Source: Gnetum montanum
Taxonomy: Eukaryota; Streptophyta; Gnetopsida; Gnetales; Gnetaceae
Length of the DNA: 64,000 bases
Assembly (NCBI GenBank): GCA_015680685.1
Contig: MNCI01012723.1
Coordinates: forward strand, 1-64,000
Direction of reading: 5' to 3'
Below, in pieces: positions 10,680 to 21,118 of the stretch (positions are counted from its first letter, which is position 1; the number at the start of each line of letters is the position of its first letter). Made by a program: the position numbers and the translations under genes. The notes under the pieces are model-generated. The model was not told the origin of the DNA. It saw only the letters and a program-made list of their open reading frames with translations, and did not search any database.

Positions 10680-11160
10680 AAATCATAAAATTACAAAAAA
10701 CATGTGGCTTGAAATGGCCTTAAACTAGCACACATGCCTTAGAATGACTTTAAACTACTATTGCAGCCTTAAATGGCCTAAAACTATTGCTTCTCGCATT
10801 TCCTTCCTTTCATTTATGCATTTTAACTTTGTTACATAGTTGTTCCTTGATGTTGTTTTTCTAGTTGATTTTTGCAGGATCTTGTAAGCACATAGTGTGA
10901 CTACGCATGCAACATTGCACCTCACACAAGCAAGGTAAGCACTCATCTACCATGATACAAAAATTTGGCATAGACAATATGCTATGACTATAAATTAGCG
11001 TAGCAATCTATTATGGCTATAAAATGGCATAGAACATCCTTGGGCTATGACATTAAATTGGCACAAAACTCATCTACTATGATGTTAAATTAGCACACAA
11101 TAGTCTACTAGGACTATAAACTAGCACTTCATGGTTTGTCAGGACCTTAAAATAGGTTTG
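10680..11160 (+). repeat. Degenerate TTAAACTAGC hairpin-repeat tract
   Basis: About ten dispersed units of the form CTATGACNTTAAAYTAGCA or AATGGCCTTAAACTAGCA. The clearest lie at 10700-10790 and 10970-11150. Some still pair as GCTA...TAGC, for example near 10980. In the complete element the first kind lies after protease (26090-26320) and the second after integrase (34940-35310). Their fusion here marks the deletion that removed pol. Confidence 0.6.
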
Positions 11161-12350
11161 CACACTCGCAGCATCATTGCCTCCCATCATTTTGCTAATC
11201 TTTTGGAGTACCTATCATCAGTGTAGCCTTTGGAGCACTTGCAACATCATCGCCTTGGCACTTTCACTAGCTTCCCAAGCATTTGCAACTAGTGCAACAT
11301 TTGATGCATTTCTAGCATCTTCGCATCTAGCACTTGTAGCATCTTCACATTTGGCATTTGCGCTTGCATTTCATGTTTTATGGTTTTCTTGTCTTCTTGG
11401 ATTTGTGTTTGTAGGATGAAGCCCCAATGGTAGTTATGAAAAGATGCATCTCATCATAGTGGCAAGTTGCCACATCACTCTAATATGCATGATTGGACTA
11501 GTTAAGCCACTCAAGAGTGCACATCCCCCTCATCCTGTTACAGCCTACGCACATCCACTCCTTCATCCTAATAGCCTCTCATCCCCTACATACTCATGAT
11601 TGCACATCCCTCTGATGCATACGCACTGTGACACATATGACATTCTCTTCACATCAACCATAGAACCTAAGGTAGATGTAACACAACCCATTCCATGGGA
11701 AGCCTCTGCTAGCTAGTCAAAGCCCAAGTAGATGTAATGCAACTCATCCCTAGGAGGAAACATCTATTTGATAGACATAACATGATTACATCAAAGCAAA
11801 GCATATATACTTGATGGCCAACAAAGCCCATCTACTTGATGGCCCACACCTTGTAGCTAGCAATCAGTAGTAAGCTAAACCCAATGAGGGTTTTCCTCAT
11901 AGCAAAGCAAAGAAGAAAAAGCAAAAAATGAAAAAATAATAAAAAAAGAAGAATAGGAGAATAGGAAAAAGCACATCCCTAAGCAAATTGATAATGCTAC
12001 AACTTCGTAACTAGCCCAGCCTTGGATTGACTTTGACTCTCTCATGAGCACTCCAACGAGAGGTCAATGTTTTAGGGGCAAGCCACTTCATGCCATGATA
12101 ACCATCAGCCATGCTAACTTTTCATGTTACATCAAGATAGACTGTTTACATTTTATTTCCTTTGCTTGCATTTCATCTCCCTAACACATTGTCTACACAC
12201 TCTGCCCCAGCATATCCTTATCCATAGCACTCTTGAACATGGTGAAACAACACTTGATCTAGTACCAGTGAGTGATGTTGGTGCCATGTTTGTTGTGATG
12301 TTTTGTAATTCTTTGTCGATGTCTCTCAGGCCACTTTTCTAGACATCAAC
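11161..12350 (+). other. 3' non-coding region of the Tat-like relic
   Basis: About 1.2 kb between the hairpin tract and the polypurine tract, equal in length and partly similar to 35311-36499 in the complete element. Shared blocks include repeats of GATGTAATGCAACTCATCC (11700-11740) and the GATGTCTCTCAGGCCACTTT segment before the polypurine tract. No conserved reading frame. Confidence 0.5.
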
Positions 12351-12359
12351 AAAGAGGGG
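12351..12359 (+). other. Polypurine tract
   Basis: AAAGAGGGG, four bases upstream of the LTR start at 12364 and identical to the tract at 36500-36508. It primes plus-strand DNA synthesis in LTR elements. Confidence 0.7.
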
Positions 12360-12363
12360 CCAT

Positions 12364-14154
12364 TGAAACACCACAGAATATTGGGTCTCAACGTCTTAAA
12401 TGCAAATTTGGCTAAGTGTTAAAATGGTGGCACTTTGCCCAAATTTTTCTAAGTGTTGAGTGTAGTCAGCTTCAACTACCAGATTTGAAAAATTTTTCTA
12501 AGTGTTAGAACGATGGCACTTTCTACAAATTTGTNTTTTTTCTAAGTGTTAGAATGATGGCACTTTCTACAAATTTGTCTACGTATTGGGACCAAGATTT
12601 CCACTACAGTAGATCATAGTCAACTTCAACAGCTAATTTTCTACAATTTTGGCTAAGTGATAGAATGATGACACAAGCTACAGAAATTTTTTTAAGTGTT
12701 GTGCTATGTCTGTCACTGTAGTTGCTATGCTCGGCACTGTAGCTGCTAAGCTTGGCACTGTAGCTTCTATGCTCTATTATGCACAAGAGCATAGTACGCG
12801 TAGCCAACATAAAAATGGTTAGTTCTGTAGAATTTTTCTAATTGTTGTGTTATGCTCCCATTGCCCTTATTATGCTCTAGAGCGTAGCTAGCATAGCTAG
12901 TACCTTAGTGGCCAGTTCTACCTAAGTGTCAAGCCAGAAGCTGTCAAGCTAGCTTAGCATGGAAGAAGCATTTGGCAGATTTTCTAACTCCTAAGGCTAC
13001 CCCTCTTACTACGCTCTAGAGTGTAGTTAGCATAACAAGAATAAGGACTATACTTTTTACCATATTCTTCTAAGTTTCCATGTTACGCCCTATTCCTAAG
13101 GAGTGTCTCGTGTCCCACGCGTAACATGGGATGAGTGTAGCAACCTGTTAGAAAATTTTTTGAACTTTTTCTGGTCACCTTTGAACTCAACAAATTTTAT
13201 GAATTTTTCTCATAGTCCCACCTATCACATTACCACATGGTGCTTGATCTGTATTTTGGGCTAACCCTAGTCCTATAAATACCCCTATGCCCTAATGTTT
13301 TAGTAGGGTGGCTTCCATTTTTCACTAGTTGGCAGTTGGCACTTTCATTGGGCATTTGGCATTTTGGCATTTTGGCACTTAACTCTGTGGGTGAATGAGA
13401 CCTAGAGAACACCACACCAACAGAGAGGCATCCCTACATTGCACGGTACACTATGGTCCTATTGCAACCCTGCACCGCATGGTACATCATGGTCCTATTG
13501 TAGCCCTGCACCACACGATACACCATAGCCTCATTGTAGCCCTACACAACATTGCATGGTACACCACAACAGCTAACTCGACAAGCATGGTTCATCATGG
13601 TGAGCACCAGACTTCATAGCTTGACACCATTGAGACTGTAACTACACTCCCACTATGCCTGTTATACATTGTGTACCTTCTAAGACCCTTGTGGAGTTAA
13701 CTACGCTCCCATTTGGGGTAGTGTTCCATTTCTCTCTCCTATTTCTAGCATTTTCTTGTAGTTTTCTTGCATATTTTCACACTTTTTCATGTGTTGTCAT
13801 GTTGTACTATGCTCAGGTAGTAGTCTTTGTGGGTTGACACTCTCATTTCGCTTAAAACCCTTGGCTATGCTCACCCCCATTCCGTGGCTACACTCTACAC
13901 TTAGTACAACGAAGCACCATTTTGACACTTAGTACCATTTCACATCACTTGCATTTGCATTTTGGCTAACCATGCCACCCCCTAGTTGCACCCACCGCCT
14001 TGGTTGCAACTAGCAAAGTCCCTATTCAATCGACAAGATCATCTAGGGTGCTCCACCTTTATTTCTAGTAAGGCCCTCACACAGAGGCAAGGTTAAGGTT
14101 GTGCATCTGTTGATCCCTTGGTGATTCTAGCCACCAATGTTTTTGGTCATTACA
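12364..14154 (+). repeat. 3' LTR of the Tat-like relic, 1791 bp
   Basis: Starts TGAAACACCACAG and ends GTCATTACA, both matching the 21119-37742 LTRs. U3 contains TCTAAGTGTTAGAAYGATGG repeats (12400-12600, with an n at 12535 between two copies), a GGCACTGTAGCTGCTATGCT repeat (12713-12775), and imperfect palindromes on GCTCTAGAGCGTAGC (near 12870, 13010) and CCATGTTACGC...GCGTAACATGG (13078-13130). A TATA box (CCTATAAATACCCC) lies at 13272-13285. It is about 560 bp longer than the LTR at 36513, mostly through repeats. Confidence 0.75.
13437..13567 (+). repeat. Minisatellite in the LTR transcribed region
   Basis: Three to four tandem units of about 44 bp with consensus GCAYGGTACAYCATGGTCC followed by TATTGTAGCCCTGCACC. 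It lies downstream of the TATA box, so it would be part of the element transcript. Confidence 0.6.
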
Positions 14155-14375
14155 GGGATGTGCTTGTTCCAACCCACATTGGGAAAGCTATGTGGATGGT
14201 GGATGATCCTAGGAGTAAGGAGGAAAAAATGAAAGCACTATTGGATGCTTTCTGCCTCTCGCTTGAAGTTGTAGTAGCAGTAAGACAACCGTAGCCACCT
14301 TAACCACCACCAACGTGTGAAGCTAGTGAAGATTCCTTGGAGCCTTAGCAACAACCATTGCTTGGGACCATTTGA
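14155..14375 (+). pseudogene. C-terminal fragment of the Athila-like extra ORF
   Basis: Matches the last ~70 codons of the ORF at 59391-62245, including the lysine/glutamate-rich EEKMKALLDA segment and a proline-rich end closing GTI-stop (TGA 14373-14375). It is cut at 14155 by the Tat-like insertion and has an internal stop. Confidence 0.65.
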
Positions 14376-14622
14376 TCTTCTCCAAAAATCTTCACATCAT
14401 CAAGGAATGTGTTATCCAATTTTTGAAGAGTTGTGTCATGGTGTTAACTTTTGTGTCCTGGACACCACCATTTTTGTAATGTGTTGATCCATACATCTAG
14501 GCACTCCATTTTTTGTCAAGTCAGTCAGTTTGTTTTGTTGAAGAAAAGTTAGTCAATAATCCCATACCTTTCCAATTTTGTAAAAGAACTTGAGGATGAG
14601 TTTTCATTCATTTATGGGGGTA

Positions 14623-15566
14623 TGATGAGTTGTTGTTGGTTGGTTGCATCAACGAGGCCTTGTTGATGTAGTCGACCACATTAACAAGGCCTCATTGATG
14701 AGGCTCCATTGATGCATCTTATCTTACATCGATGAGGCCTTGTCGATGTGGTGTCTGTCTATCACCTATAAATACATGCCTACCAGTCGCATTTATGGCA
14801 ATCTAGATTTCAATAGTAGTGAAGCTCTTGCATTTTTTCCATTCGAAAGTTAAAATTTTTTCCCCTGAATGCCCACAATAGGAGTCATTGAGTGTACGGA
14901 TCTTTATTCAAACATTGTTGTACCTAAGCACCATAGTGTGTGCAGCAATAAAGAAAAGCTTTCTAATAAACCCTGCAGTACTCTAGATAGCTTAGCTATT
15001 TTATTTATGCATTTACTATTTTCAATTATTTGTTAAATGTTTTCAATTAATTACCAATTATTTTTCAGTTACTATGTTAGATAAGCAATTAAGGTAGATA
15101 GATTACACACATAAGTACGATTACCTCGAGTGTAACATGTCTTCACTTGGTAATCCCAGTAGCGTTATTGCTTAGTACACCTAGTAGCATAGCACTTGGT
15201 TGCTTAGTAGTGGATACATGAATTCAAGACGTGTAGAGAAAGTGGGATCGAATGCTTATGTTAGGACTAGTTAAATGCTAGTTAATTAGGTAATTTAGAT
15301 TAGTTAATTAAACTCTTTTTATCTACAATTCAAGCACCCAACTATAAAACATAAAAATGATAAAAATTGAATGCCTTAGTTACACTTAACCATACCAATG
15401 AATGTTACAAGTGTAATTGGGAAGACAACAATTTACCTTAAGGCTAGATTCACTTCCTAAAGGGCTAGTGCACTAGAAACAATAAAGTCCACAAAATTTG
15501 ACCAAATCACGCGTGAACGCTTTGTGATTTGTATGGTTGGGTATAGGGATACCTCACCGCTCATCA
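14623..15566 (+). repeat. 3' LTR, Athila-like, AGGCCT subtype
   Basis: 944 bp with ends TGATGAG and CTCATCA, preceded by the polypurine-like tract ATGGGGGTA (14614-14622). TATA box CTATAAATA at 14766-14774; AATAAAG near 14948; U5 contains GGTAATCCCAGTAGC repeat units at 15150-15215. The LTRs at 50562-51462 and 62495-63488 are of the same subtype. The last ~45 bases also match, in reverse complement, the GATATC-subtype LTR ends. Confidence 0.85.
14647..14748. repeat. Three 22-bp palindromes centred on AGGCCT in U3
   Basis: Near-perfect palindromes at 14647-14668 (CATCAACGAGGCC...GATG), 14679-14700 and 14727-14748, immediately upstream of the TATA box at 14766. Outer arms differ among copies (ATCAA/TTGAT versus ATCGA/TCGAT) while pairing is kept. 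Likely protein-binding sites, by position. Confidence 0.7.
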
Positions 15567-17130
15567 ACTATGATCAATTTGTGAATAAGTAAGAGCTTGA
15601 GAACAAATTGAGATTAAGTGAAAATAATTGAGATCAAAACATTATGAATATAAAAAAAGAATGAGCAAAATGCTCTTGAGAGACTTTAGCATATCACAAA
15701 TGGAATGAACATAGATTTGAAAAAATAGATGCCTCGCTCTTAAGATTTTTTAGCACTAAATGAACATGATTTATACAAGTTTGAGAAAGTAGGCATGCAT
15801 GGCCACTACCACTCTTACCACTACTCCACTCCTAAAGCATCTTTTTGCATGTTTATCACTTAATATGCTACTAACTCACTTTGAGCATGTTTGCTACATA
15901 TACAAATCCACTAAGACATCTCACTCCACTAACTCCACTACATTGTGGACATTATTTTACATAGTCTAATTTTGAAAAAATTAAACTCTTAGGCCTCATA
16001 GATCTCATAGACACACAAGGTACATGACTTATGGACTTTAACACATAAGAAAACAACATGGAACACATGAGCACCTTAGATAATTTCTAACAATTTAAGA
16101 ATTCACATTTTTGCCACATTGACTTATGTTTGATGTATATTATCACAAATTTTATTCTCTTTATTTAAATCCAAAGACAATAAATTTTCTAGGATTGCAT
16201 TACTATTTTAGAAAAGCCAAAAAAGGAAGAAAAAAAAAGATATGGGAAAAAATAATTAAAGAGGTTCGAAGAAATGACAAATAAACAAAAATCTAGCTCT
16301 TTATAGAGGTGAATGGTTAAAAGAAATTCATGCAACCCACCTTATTTTGTTGTAACAAAGTTAGGATGATAATAATAAATTTTCCAAGAATTTCTTTCAC
16401 CATTTGATAAGTATAACTTAATAATAAACGTTATAAAATTAATGAAATTCACTAGTATAAATTATAAATTTTTTGGATATTTTAATTAATAGTTTTAACT
16501 TTCTTGAAAGTATGTTAATGTGAAGTAGAGCATCATCACATAATACATAATTCAATTATTTTAAAAATTTTGTAAAATATATAGCAATAGATCCATGGAT
16601 TCTATTGGAGTATTAAAATTGAGTTTTGAGTTTCAATTTCATTAATTTGGTGAAACTTGTATATAACAATCCGTTCACTATTTTCTTTTCTTTTTCTTTT
16701 TTTTCACCCTATGCAAATTTTAAATCTTATATATAATAATTTGTTCCCTATTTTGTTTCTTCTTCTTAAGCTTATGCAAAATAGATAGATGTAAAACTTT
16801 ACTTTAGTAGGGTTAACTAATTTTATAAACTTATATATAACAATTAGTTCACTATTTTATTTTTGTCTTCCTTATTTGATGTAACTAAGACAAAGACAAC
16901 GTGAACTATATTATTAACTCAAGACAACTTTGGTCAACAATTTGTTACATAAGTGAACTATATTATTAACTCCACACAAAAAGTAATTATTGAAACTCAA
17001 GTTAAAATCACTTCCAATATACTACATGTAGCTTCTTTTTAAATTATTGCACAAATATTTAAAAAAACAACAGGTATTCAAAGGCACATCTAAAGATAAC
17101 TCTTACTCTTTATGTTTCCAAATTTGTGAG
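15567..17130. other. AT-rich host intergenic DNA
   Basis: No reading frame, element end or RNA gene is visible. Composition is strongly AT-rich with runs of T and A. It precedes the promoter of the small gene at 17256. Confidence 0.5.
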
Positions 17131-17137
17131 AGTTGTG

Positions 17138-17146
17138 TATATAAAT
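17138..17146 (+). promoter_or_regulatory. TATA box of the small secreted-protein gene
   Basis: TATATAAAT, 110 bases upstream of the ATG at 17256, implying a 5' leader of roughly 80-90 bases. No upstream element could be assigned. Confidence 0.6.
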
Positions 17147-17255
17147 GGATTGAGAAATTAAAGGTTGTGTGAAGTTTGAAAGATAAGAGTTGTTTTGCTC
17201 AGGGTGGTGAAAGTTCCAAAAGTTCCAAATTTGACCAGCGTAAAAATATCAAGAG

Positions 17256-17668
17256 ATGGCTTCTTACCTAGCGTTAATCCTTTTGCTTGCTCTGGTAAAA
17301 TTTCATAGACTTTAACTTTATATCATATTCCTTGTTCTCTTGCACTATATCAATCAATTATAATGTTATTATTTTAAATTATTTTAACATTTTATCTTTC
17401 AACGTTGCAGAGTATTCATGGAGTCATTGCGGTTGAAAAGAAGACTCCAGTGAAGATTGATGTTGCTCATGCTAATGAATTATTAGAGTCATCACCAAAG
17501 GAGCCTCTTTCATCTTCATCTGCAACAACTTCATCATCGTCATCCTTATCTGCAACAGCCTCATCTACTGTGACTTCTGAAGATAAAGTTTGCACTGGCC
17601 CCGTTTGTGTTAATGTAAGCCCTGGAGGCTCTACTGTCAGTGTTGGAAGATTGCAATATAACTATTGA
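17256..17668 (+). CDS. Two-exon gene for a 98-aa secreted serine-rich protein
   Basis: Exon 1 17256-17294 (13 codons, MASYLALILLLAL), a 116-bp intron 17295-17410 with GT...TTGCAG, exon 2 17411-17668, TGA stop; phase 0 junction. The first ~21 residues form a signal peptide with probable cleavage after VIA. The mature part is about 77 residues: a lysine/glutamate-rich start, a serine/threonine/alanine tract of about 30 residues, then CTGPVCVNVSPGG and the tyrosine-containing end GRLQYNY. Two cysteines only, separated by four residues. TATA box, intron and AATAAA all fit, and there is no internal stop, so this is probably a working host gene. The family was not recognised. A peptide-hormone precursor or cell-wall protein is possible but unproven. 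Confidence 0.75.
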
Positions 17669-17710
17669 TCCACAATCTTACTTATTTCCTCCTTTTATTT
17701 TGATAACACC

Positions 17711-17716
17711 AATAAA
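17711..17716 (+). terminator. Polyadenylation signal of the small gene
   Basis: AATAAA 43 bases after the stop codon, followed by T- and GT-rich sequence. Confidence 0.5.
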
Positions 17717-17719
17717 AAT

Positions 17720-18530
17720 CTTGGAGCCTATTATGCTTCCCTTTCCATTATGCATTTTCTTGCTTTAGATTCAATATAAGTGGTGTCAACTTTCTAAATA
17801 AAAAAGTGTAATTTGTTTGATCATAAACCGTTATTTCAAAGAAACAATTAAAGTTAAAAAAGGACTTTTCCCACAAAAATTTGATAAATATTCAAGGTTT
17901 TCTGTCTTTCATTGAAATTTTGAGTGTGAAACTCAAGGTTTAAAGGAGCAATCCAAGGCTTTCAAAAAATTTCAAAAAAATAAATATATGCTTTGACACT
18001 CTAACCTTGGTAAAATATGCCTTGAGTTTAAATTTTGTATTGTGTTTTATTCATGCATATAAAACTTATTCACGTTAGGGATATTCAAGTTATTAAACCT
18101 CCTGTGAGACTTTCTGCATAAAGATACCGCCATTGAATTTTTAAATAATAATGAAAATTAGATTTGTTTCCTTTTAAAAAATATTTATTTTTATTTTTAT
18201 GAAAAAAGTATGTTTATATTTTTCATTTTTTAATTAAAATTACCTGACACAAGGAGAAATTTTTTACCTTTTTAGTAACAAAGGTTTTCATGTTACCGCA
18301 GAACGTCTCTTGCTAAGAACAAAGGTTCATTTGATATCTTAAAGAATCTAACTTGTGACTGGCCAAATTTCACAAAGAGTAGGCCTGAATCGCGTTTTGG
18401 CCAATTATCCAAAGTTCTTCCAGCCGTTATGCCTTCCGTTTAGATTGTTTTAGTTTAAGCTTTCCATGGAAATGTTTTGGTAAACCAAATATATCTCAAT
18501 TCCTTTTGCAGTACAGAATCAACAGACTTT
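17720..18530. other. Host intergenic DNA between two convergent genes
   Basis: AT-rich, with no supported gene. It separates the plus-strand small gene from the 3' end of the minus-strand aspartic protease pseudogene. Confidence 0.45.
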
Positions 18531-18536
18531 CTGTAT

Positions 18537-18690
18537 TCAAAGTTTAGGTATATGTATGCAATATGCACACTAGTACAGTGATATTAAAAGGCTTTTTCGC
18601 TGCTTAAAATGTATGTGTATTCAAAGTTTAGGTATATGTATGCACACTATTACGGGCATACAAAAGGGCTTTTTCACCGCTGAAAATGTA
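18537..18690. repeat. Tandem duplication of about 75 bp
   Basis: Two copies sharing GTATTCAAAGTTTAGGTATA, GCACACTA and GGCTTTTTC...GCTG...AAAATGTATG, at about 18533-18612 and 18613-18690. It lies just downstream (minus sense) of the protease 3' end. Confidence 0.6.
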
Positions 18691-18726
18691 TGGATGCATG
18701 GACATAAATGGTGAGAGTTGTTGTTT

Positions 18727-18950
18727 AACTCAAAGACTCGCACTTGGTCTTTGCAAAGGGAGAGCTTGTTGTTTTGGGCAGTATAGTATAGTAAAGGAGA
18801 GTTTGTTTTGGGCGGTATCATAGAGGGCCAAGAAAAAATTTAACTGACTCTTGGTCTTTGCAAAGGAGAGCTTGTTTTTTAACTCAAAGACTCACACTTG
18901 GTCTTTGTAAAGGAGAGCTTGTTCTGGGCAATATCGTAGAGGACCAAGAA
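18727..18950 (-). repeat. Repeated copies of the protease 3' coding end
   Basis: The last ~20 codons of the protease (YDIAQNKLSF then TKTKCESLS, stop at 18879-18881) recur as decayed partial copies at about 18727-18790, 18790-18840 and 18842-18880. They are recognisable by CTTGGTCTTTGCAAAGGAGA and GGGC-x-GTAT blocks. Local tandem duplication after loss of constraint is the likely cause. Confidence 0.6.
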
Positions 18951-20685
18951 ATTCATCTGAGCTATGTTGCCCAAGATGGAGACGCTATCTTGGCCAGAGG
19001 CTGCCGCAAAGGCCACACAGAGCAAGTTATTCTGCTGAATCAAGTAATTGGAGGGTGTCATCTCCATGTCGGCGTCTCCTTGGAAAGTGAAAGTGACAGT
19101 GGGGAAATTGTCGGTGTTGGAGGAGGAGTCGTAGCAGAGGTCGAGACCGACGGAGGAGGAGCTGTCGACGGGGTTGAGGTTGATGGCCGACTTGAGAGCG
19201 TCGATGAGGTTCTGCTCCGTCTGGCTCTCCAGGTACGTCAGGGTGGTGCCAGAGTCCACAATGAGGCCACCACTGCCGTCAGACTGGATGTTGAAGGCCC
19301 CGGCCGGGATCTTCACTGGGGTGTTGCCCACCTTGATTCTGGTGAGGGTCACGTAGTAGAACGTGTTCATGTTCTGTTTGGTAATAGTAACAATAAGGTG
19401 TTAGCCTAGTGGATGCTATTTTCCTGAAAAAGGCCTTTGTATTATCATCAAAGTGAAAAAGGCCTTTGTATTATCATCAAAGTGAAAATGGAATTATAAA
19501 AGATGATATTTCACTTATACATCACATGTAACTGGCGGGAACAGAAAAGGTACGAGATTTATAGATGATATTTCACTTAAGAGCACTTTCTTATTGTAAG
19601 GTCTTGGTTTGACAATCCTAAGTCTTAGGTAACATTCCACTGGGTAACACTAAGAGATTTTTTAAAAAGAAAAGCTATAAAAGAAATTCTGAAACTGGTC
19701 CAAGGGTCTCAGTAGATATAGATATAAGTAAAAATTTTAGTTTTTTACTGTGTCATTGTCACCTAGCTTTGTTCTAATGTTTCTTACTTAGTTCTCATGT
19801 TTCTTACTTAGTAAAAAAGTGAAAATAAAACTGAAGTATTCTAAGTCAAAATTTCTAAAATTATTTTGAAATTTAATTTTAATACTTTGTAAATATGGAT
19901 TTCTCTGAAAATTTCTAATTACAATTTTAATTGCCACTATTTTTGCACGACTTTTACAACTAAAGGCACAATTCTGATTCTTTTTCATCAATATTCTTAC
20001 CATTCCACGCTTCCATGAGTGCCTAAATCTTTTGTTGCACAGTAATTTAACTTCTCTCCTTCATAGCACATGTAGGTCAAGAGCTTCTAAGGATGTTTTT
20101 TCTCAATTGTACTTTCTCTGGTCATCTTAAACAAAAGTTCACAGCGGTAACAAAATCTCTATATCGTCTATTTTTCAGTAACAAAATTTCTGTATTATCT
20201 ATATTTTTAAGGTACGTAGGAGCCATTAGCCACTCTGTAAAACCTATTTTTATTTTCTATTCAATGAATACCCTCTCTTATAGTATCAATATAGGTCTGA
20301 GGTAATAAAATCTTAGGTTTCAGTTTCAATATAATTTGTCCAAAGCCTAATTACCTGGTTGGAGATGAACGGCGTGCTCACGGCTTTGGCGTCGCTAGGG
20401 AAGGCCTGAGCGGCGTCGGAGCCAAGCCACATGGGGCTGCTGCCGCTGGATGCCGCTACAAGACAGTAGGCAAATACTGCATCTGCATTCGCGCTTTGTG
20501 CGAACTGCGTAGGCAGTGAGAGGTTCCCACGCCCAAATCCGACCAGGCCGGCGCCCTGGTTGAAGCCATTGTTATCGTTCCCACAGCCGAAGGCTATGCC
20601 GGGCAACGGGGTGTCTTAGAGTTTGAACGTATCCGTGCCCATCACGCCGGTGGTGTTGGAGCCATCCCCGTAGGAGTACTCATAC
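18879..20685 (-). pseudogene. Nepenthesin-like aspartic protease, middle and C-terminal exons
   Basis: Exon 20685-20355 begins after an AACAG acceptor with YEYSYGDGSNTTGVMGTDTF and contains FGCGNDNNGFNQGAGLVGFG, the characteristic mid-domain of plant A1 nepenthesin-like proteases. A TAA at 20616-20618 interrupts it (probably CAA changed to TAA). The donor is CAG/GTAATT at 20354. Exon 19373-18879 (165 codons) has no stop; it carries the second catalytic motif VDSGTTLTYL, C-terminal LGNIAQMNFLVLYD and stop TAA. GC content is clearly higher than the flanks. The exon with the first catalytic Asp (usually DTGS) was not found. Together with the premature stop and the 38270-38526 exon, this is a broken gene. 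Confidence 0.8.
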
Positions 20686-21118
20686 CTGTTGGACCAGCAG
20701 AAGATCAACATGCAAACATTACATTACAATAAACTGAGACTAAAAAACGAGTGTAGAAGAGAATGAAAGAGCTCCCCTGTGCTCCTTGCATCATAGATAA
20801 TTTTAAAATAGTCATTTTGAGCAAGTTAAGTCAACATACCTGTTGAAGCCAAGATCAACAAGCAAACATTACATTAAAATAAACCGAGACTAGAAGAGTG
20901 TAGCAGAGAAGGAAAGAACGTCCCTATCACATTGAACCATGCAGCACTGAACCATGCAGCACTGAATTATAAATTTAAAAAAGAAATTCTGAAACTAATT
21001 CTATAGATCCAATAGTATCTGCGAACGAACCCATAGATCCAAAAAGTTTTAGTGAACTTTAGTAAAAAATTTCAATTTCAATTTCAGTTTTAAATATATC
21101 CTTTCTCACCTTCCTCAA
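20686..21118. other. Intron part of the protease pseudogene left of the insertion
   Basis: AT-rich. Two near-identical segments (about 20690-20760 and 20845-20910) share AAGATCAACA-x-GCAAACATTA. It ends with CTCAA, the target site of the Tat-like element. No exon carrying the first active-site motif is visible. Confidence 0.5.

Larger units (their letters stand above)
7506..14154 (+). mobile_element. Truncated non-autonomous Tat-like element
   Basis: Plus-strand remnant: hairpin-repeat leader, gag and protease relics matching the element at 21119-37742, hairpin-repeat tract, 3' non-coding region, polypurine tract and a 1791-bp 3' LTR. RT, RNase H, integrase and the antisense gene of the complete element are missing: the sequence after protease runs into the tract that lies after integrase in the complete copy. 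The 5' part was cut by the Athila-like insertion at 7505. The 3' LTR ends CATTACA at 14154 and is followed by GGGAT inside a disrupted Athila-like ORF, the expected target-site copy. Confidence 0.75.
14155..15566 (+). mobile_element. 3' end of an Athila-like element (AGGCCT subtype)
   Basis: Holds the last part of the extra ORF, polypurine tract and 3' LTR. The block GGGATGTGCTTGTTCCAACC onward is nearly identical to 62027-62245 of the element at 50562-63488. The rest lies to the left of the nested insertions, outside the window. Flanking bases after the LTR are ACTAT. Confidence 0.75.

Noticed and set aside
18858-19409. 183-codon plus-strand reading frame
   Set aside because: It is the complement of the GC-rich protease exon on the minus strand, which has clear family motifs and splice sites.
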